From JAKFWF01 sp963732635 (GTDB taxonomy: Bacteria; Pseudomonadota; Alphaproteobacteria; Rhizobiales; Hyphomicrobiaceae): DNA of 64,000 nucleotides. A program made the position numbers and the translations under genes. The notes below the pieces were generated by a model that was not told the origin of the DNA, searched no databases, and saw nothing but the letters and a program-made list of their open reading frames with translations. Shown in pieces: positions 62,096-64,000 of the stretch. The DNA lies in NCBI GenBank assembly GCA_963732635.1, contig CAVTAL010000033.1, positions 434,001 through 498,000 of the forward strand. The letters are read 5' to 3'. Each line of letters opens with the position of its first letter. The stretch's first letter is position 1.

Positions 62096-62869
62096 CAGCC
62101 TCCCGATTTCGGACGACCGGCGATGTTGGACTGGATCGACCCCAACAGGCCACCGTCAGCAAGAATGTTCTGTCCCGTCACATAGTCAGCCGCCGGCGAA
62201 ATCAGGAATGCAGCAATGCCGGCGATATCGTCCGGCGTGCCAATTCGGTGCATCGGCACCAGCGCCTCGCGGGCGGCGGTCTTGTCGGCGTCGGCATAGA
62301 TCGGCGCCGTCATTGCCGTCCGGATCATGCCGGGCGAGATCGCATTGACGCGGATGCCATCCGCTGCCCATTCCTGCGCCAACTGACGGATGAGCATGAT
62401 CAGCGCCGCCTTGCTCGCACTGTAGGCACCGGTACCAGCGTACGGCTCGACGCCCGGACATCGAGGCAACCGCGACATAGGCGCCGCGCGATGCCTTGAG
62501 GTGCGGATAAGCGGCCTTGGCCAGCAGAAACGCGCTGCGCGTGTTGACTGCGAAGATGCGGTCCCAACCGTCGAGTTCAAGATCGGCGATGCGTGATGGG
62601 GCGACAATGCCGGCATTGCTGATCACTGCATCGATGCCGCCCATCTGAACGGCAGCCTCCGCCACCAGTCGGGCAGGCACCGCCGGATCGCCAAGATCGC
62701 CGGCCGCCGCCACCACGCGCGCGCCCCTGGCCGCGCATTCGGAAACGATTGTCGTCAATTCCGGCGACGCCCGGCTACCGCACAACGCTAGTGCAATGCC
62801 TGGTCCAGCGAGCCGCAGCGCCGTGCCGCGGCCGATGCCCTTGCTCGCACCGGTGATCAGGATTCGCAT
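62095..62869 (-). pseudogene. Short-chain dehydrogenase, one-base frameshift
   Basis: Start MRILITGASKGIGRGTALRL at 62869 with GASKGIG loop, AAGDLGDPAVPARL, ISNAGIVAPSRIADLELDGW and VAVASMSG. The frame breaks at 62453-62455 (an extra G in the coding strand), and continues VEPYAGTGAYSASKAALIML (Tyr-x-x-x-Lys motif), then NAISPGMIRTAMTAPIYADA and GQNILADGGLLGSIQSNI to TGA at 62095. The span is 258 codons plus one base. The active-site Tyr lies beyond the break. Its stop overlaps the ligase start, and it begins 1 bp from the acyl-CoA dehydrogenase stop. Confidence 0.82.
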
Positions 62870-62870
62870 G

Positions 62871-64000
62871 TCACAAACTCCGCGCGATCAGCTCACGCAT
62901 GATTTCGTTGGAGCCGCCATAGATGCGATGCACGCGGGCATCGGCGAAGGCGCGCGCGATCGGATAATCCCACATATATCCGTAGCCGCCGTGCAACTGC
63001 AGACAGGTATCGAGCACGCGCCCCATCAGTTCGGTGCACCAGTATTTCGCCATCGCTGCCGTCGTCGCATCGAGCTTGTCCTCGTTGACCTCGGCGAGGC
63101 AGCGATCAACGAAAACCTGTCCGATCTGGATCTCGGTCTTGACCTCCGCAAGTTTGAAGCGGGTGTTCTGGAACTCCGCGACGGCCTTGCCGAAGGCCTT
63201 GCGTTCGCGAGTATAGTTGATCGTCCAGCCGAGCGCTGCCTGACAGGTCGCCACCGCGCCAACAGCGATCTGCAGTCGCTCCCAGGCGAGCTCCTTCGAA
63301 AGCAGCGCGAAACCCTGGCCTTCGGCCCCGAGTACATTCGAAGCCGGAATGCGGACATCATCGAAGAACAGCTCGCATGTATCCTGCGCCTTCATGCCGA
63401 TTTTGTGGAAATTCTGCCCTCTGGAGAACCCCTTTCTCTCGCCATCGACGACCACCAGCGTCAGATCCTTCGGGCCGGCACCGGCGCCCGACTTGGTCGC
63501 CATCACCAGCAAGTCGGCGCACTGGCCGTTGGTAATGAAGGTCTTCTGACCGTTGATCACCAAGTCGTCGCCGTCGCGCACGGCAGTTGTGCGGATCGAA
63601 CGCAGATCACTGCCGGCAGCCGGCTCGGTCATGACAATGGCGCCGATCATGTCGCCGCGCGCCATTGCCGGCAACCACTTCTGCTTTTGCGCTTCGGTGC
63701 CGTAATTGAGAATGTAGGGAGCGACGATGTCCGAGTGCGTTGAAAACCCGGGCCCGGAAAGTCCAAGACGCGCCTGCTCCTCGATCAGCACGGCCGCCGC
63801 CAGCCGGTCCGCCCCGGCGCCGCCGTATGCTTCGGGCATGTTAACGCACAGCAGCCCCTGCTCGCCGGCTTTTTTCCAGATCGAGCGTGGCGCTACACCG
63901 TCCTTTTCCCATTGGGCGTGATGCGGTGCCACCTCGCGCTCGAAGAATTTAGCGGCGGCCTCGCGCAGCATGTCATGCTCGGACGTGAAGACATCGCGAC
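62871..64000 (-). CDS. Acyl-CoA dehydrogenase (long-chain/LCAD-like), cut by window edge
   Basis: FAD-dependent alpha,beta-dehydrogenase of an acyl-CoA. The frame is open to the window end; before MLREAAAKFFEREVAP it reads RDVFTSEHD, the usual family start, so only a few residues are missing. FAD-contact blocks are IVMTEPAAGSDLRSIRTTAV, FITNGQCADLLVMAT and LQLHGGYGYMWDYPIARAFA. The end RIYGGSNEIMRELIARSL lacks the MCAD-type Glu; the base is probably the Glu in KELAWERLQ, as in LCAD and isovaleryl-CoA dehydrogenase. First gene visible of the operon; more may lie upstream of the window. Confidence 0.92.
   Translation of the reverse strand, partial: RDVFTSEHDMLREAAAKFFEREVAPHHAQWEKDGVAPRSIWKKAGEQGLLCVNMPEAYGGAGADRLAAAVLIEEQARLGLSGPGFSTHSDIVAPYILNYGTEAQKQKWLPAMARGDMIGAIVMTEPAAGSDLRSIRTTAVRDGDDLVINGQKTFITNGQCADLLVMATKSGAGAGPKDLTLVVVDGERKGFSRGQNFHKIGMKAQDTCELFFDDVRIPASNVLGAEGQGFALLSKELAWERLQIAVGAVATCQAALGWTINYTRERKAFGKAVAEFQNTRFKLAEVKTEIQIGQVFVDRCLAEVNEDKLDATTAAMAKYWCTELMGRVLDTCLQLHGGYGYMWDYPIARAFADARVHRIYGGSNEIMRELIARSL

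Overview
The window is about 64 kb of GC-rich chromosomal DNA from an alphaproteobacterium. The gene content points to Hyphomicrobiales (Rhizobiales), close to the Bradyrhizobiaceae/Xanthobacteraceae. Supporting features are an RNase E with a long acidic insertion in its S1 domain, a DnaG with a degenerate zinc motif, gatB/yqeY-dnaG-rpoD in a row, an ATP12-type chaperone, a split pntAa/pntAb/pntB transhydrogenase next to an aa3-oxidase subunit IV gene, and YdcH-type (DUF465) genes beside purEK. The genus cannot be fixed from sequence reading alone. There are no rRNA genes, tRNA genes, insertion sequences or CRISPR arrays that I can see.

Layout. 1-10.7 kb: truncated cell-wall amidase divergent from rne, a HAD phosphatase, a broken FkbM methyltransferase, ATP12 chaperone, a second HAD phosphatase, ssb, and a pentapeptide-repeat membrane protein. 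11-20 kb: periplasmic TPR protein, DNA photolyase, HicAB toxin-antitoxin, frameshifted tgt, homogentisate dioxygenase, metallo-beta-lactamase-fold hydrolase, YqeY, PGRP-type amidase. 20-25 kb: dnaG-rpoD. 25-32 kb: RidA, a lipoprotein, a TauD-type dioxygenase (frameshifted), an acyl-CoA ligase and a three-part TRAP transporter. 32-39 kb: an rRNA methyltransferase with an internal 36-bp tandem repeat, an unrecognised membrane-anchored protein, EamA transporter, two DUF465 proteins, purEK, rpsU with a glycine-rich tail, a ParDE-like pair. 39-48 kb: pntB, pntAb, pntAa, aa3 subunit IV, a frameshifted membrane protein, an orphan ABC binding protein bracketed by palindromic repeats, and pccA. 48-55 kb: M3 peptidase and a methylthioadenosine/adenine salvage group (mtnP, mtnA, zinc ribbon, apt), then rhodanese and small envelope proteins.

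55-64 kb is the most interesting part: a tightly packed minus-strand operon with an acyl-CoA dehydrogenase, two SDRs, an acyl-CoA ligase, an enoyl-CoA hydratase, a two-subunit CoA-transferase, a BadI/MenB-type crotonase, a TetR regulator and a VOC protein. The BadH-like and BadI-like members suggest ring activation, beta-oxidation-type dehydrogenation and hydrolytic ring opening of an alicyclic carboxylic acid. The CoA-transferase pair has an IpdA/IpdB-like layout, which is not part of the classical cyclohexanecarboxylate pathway.

Caveat: eight or more single-base frameshifts break otherwise well-conserved genes (fkbM, tgt, tauD, pntAa twice, a membrane protein, an enoyl-CoA hydratase, an SDR). 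Most are explained by one extra base in a short homopolymer run, so sequencing or assembly error is likelier than gene decay.
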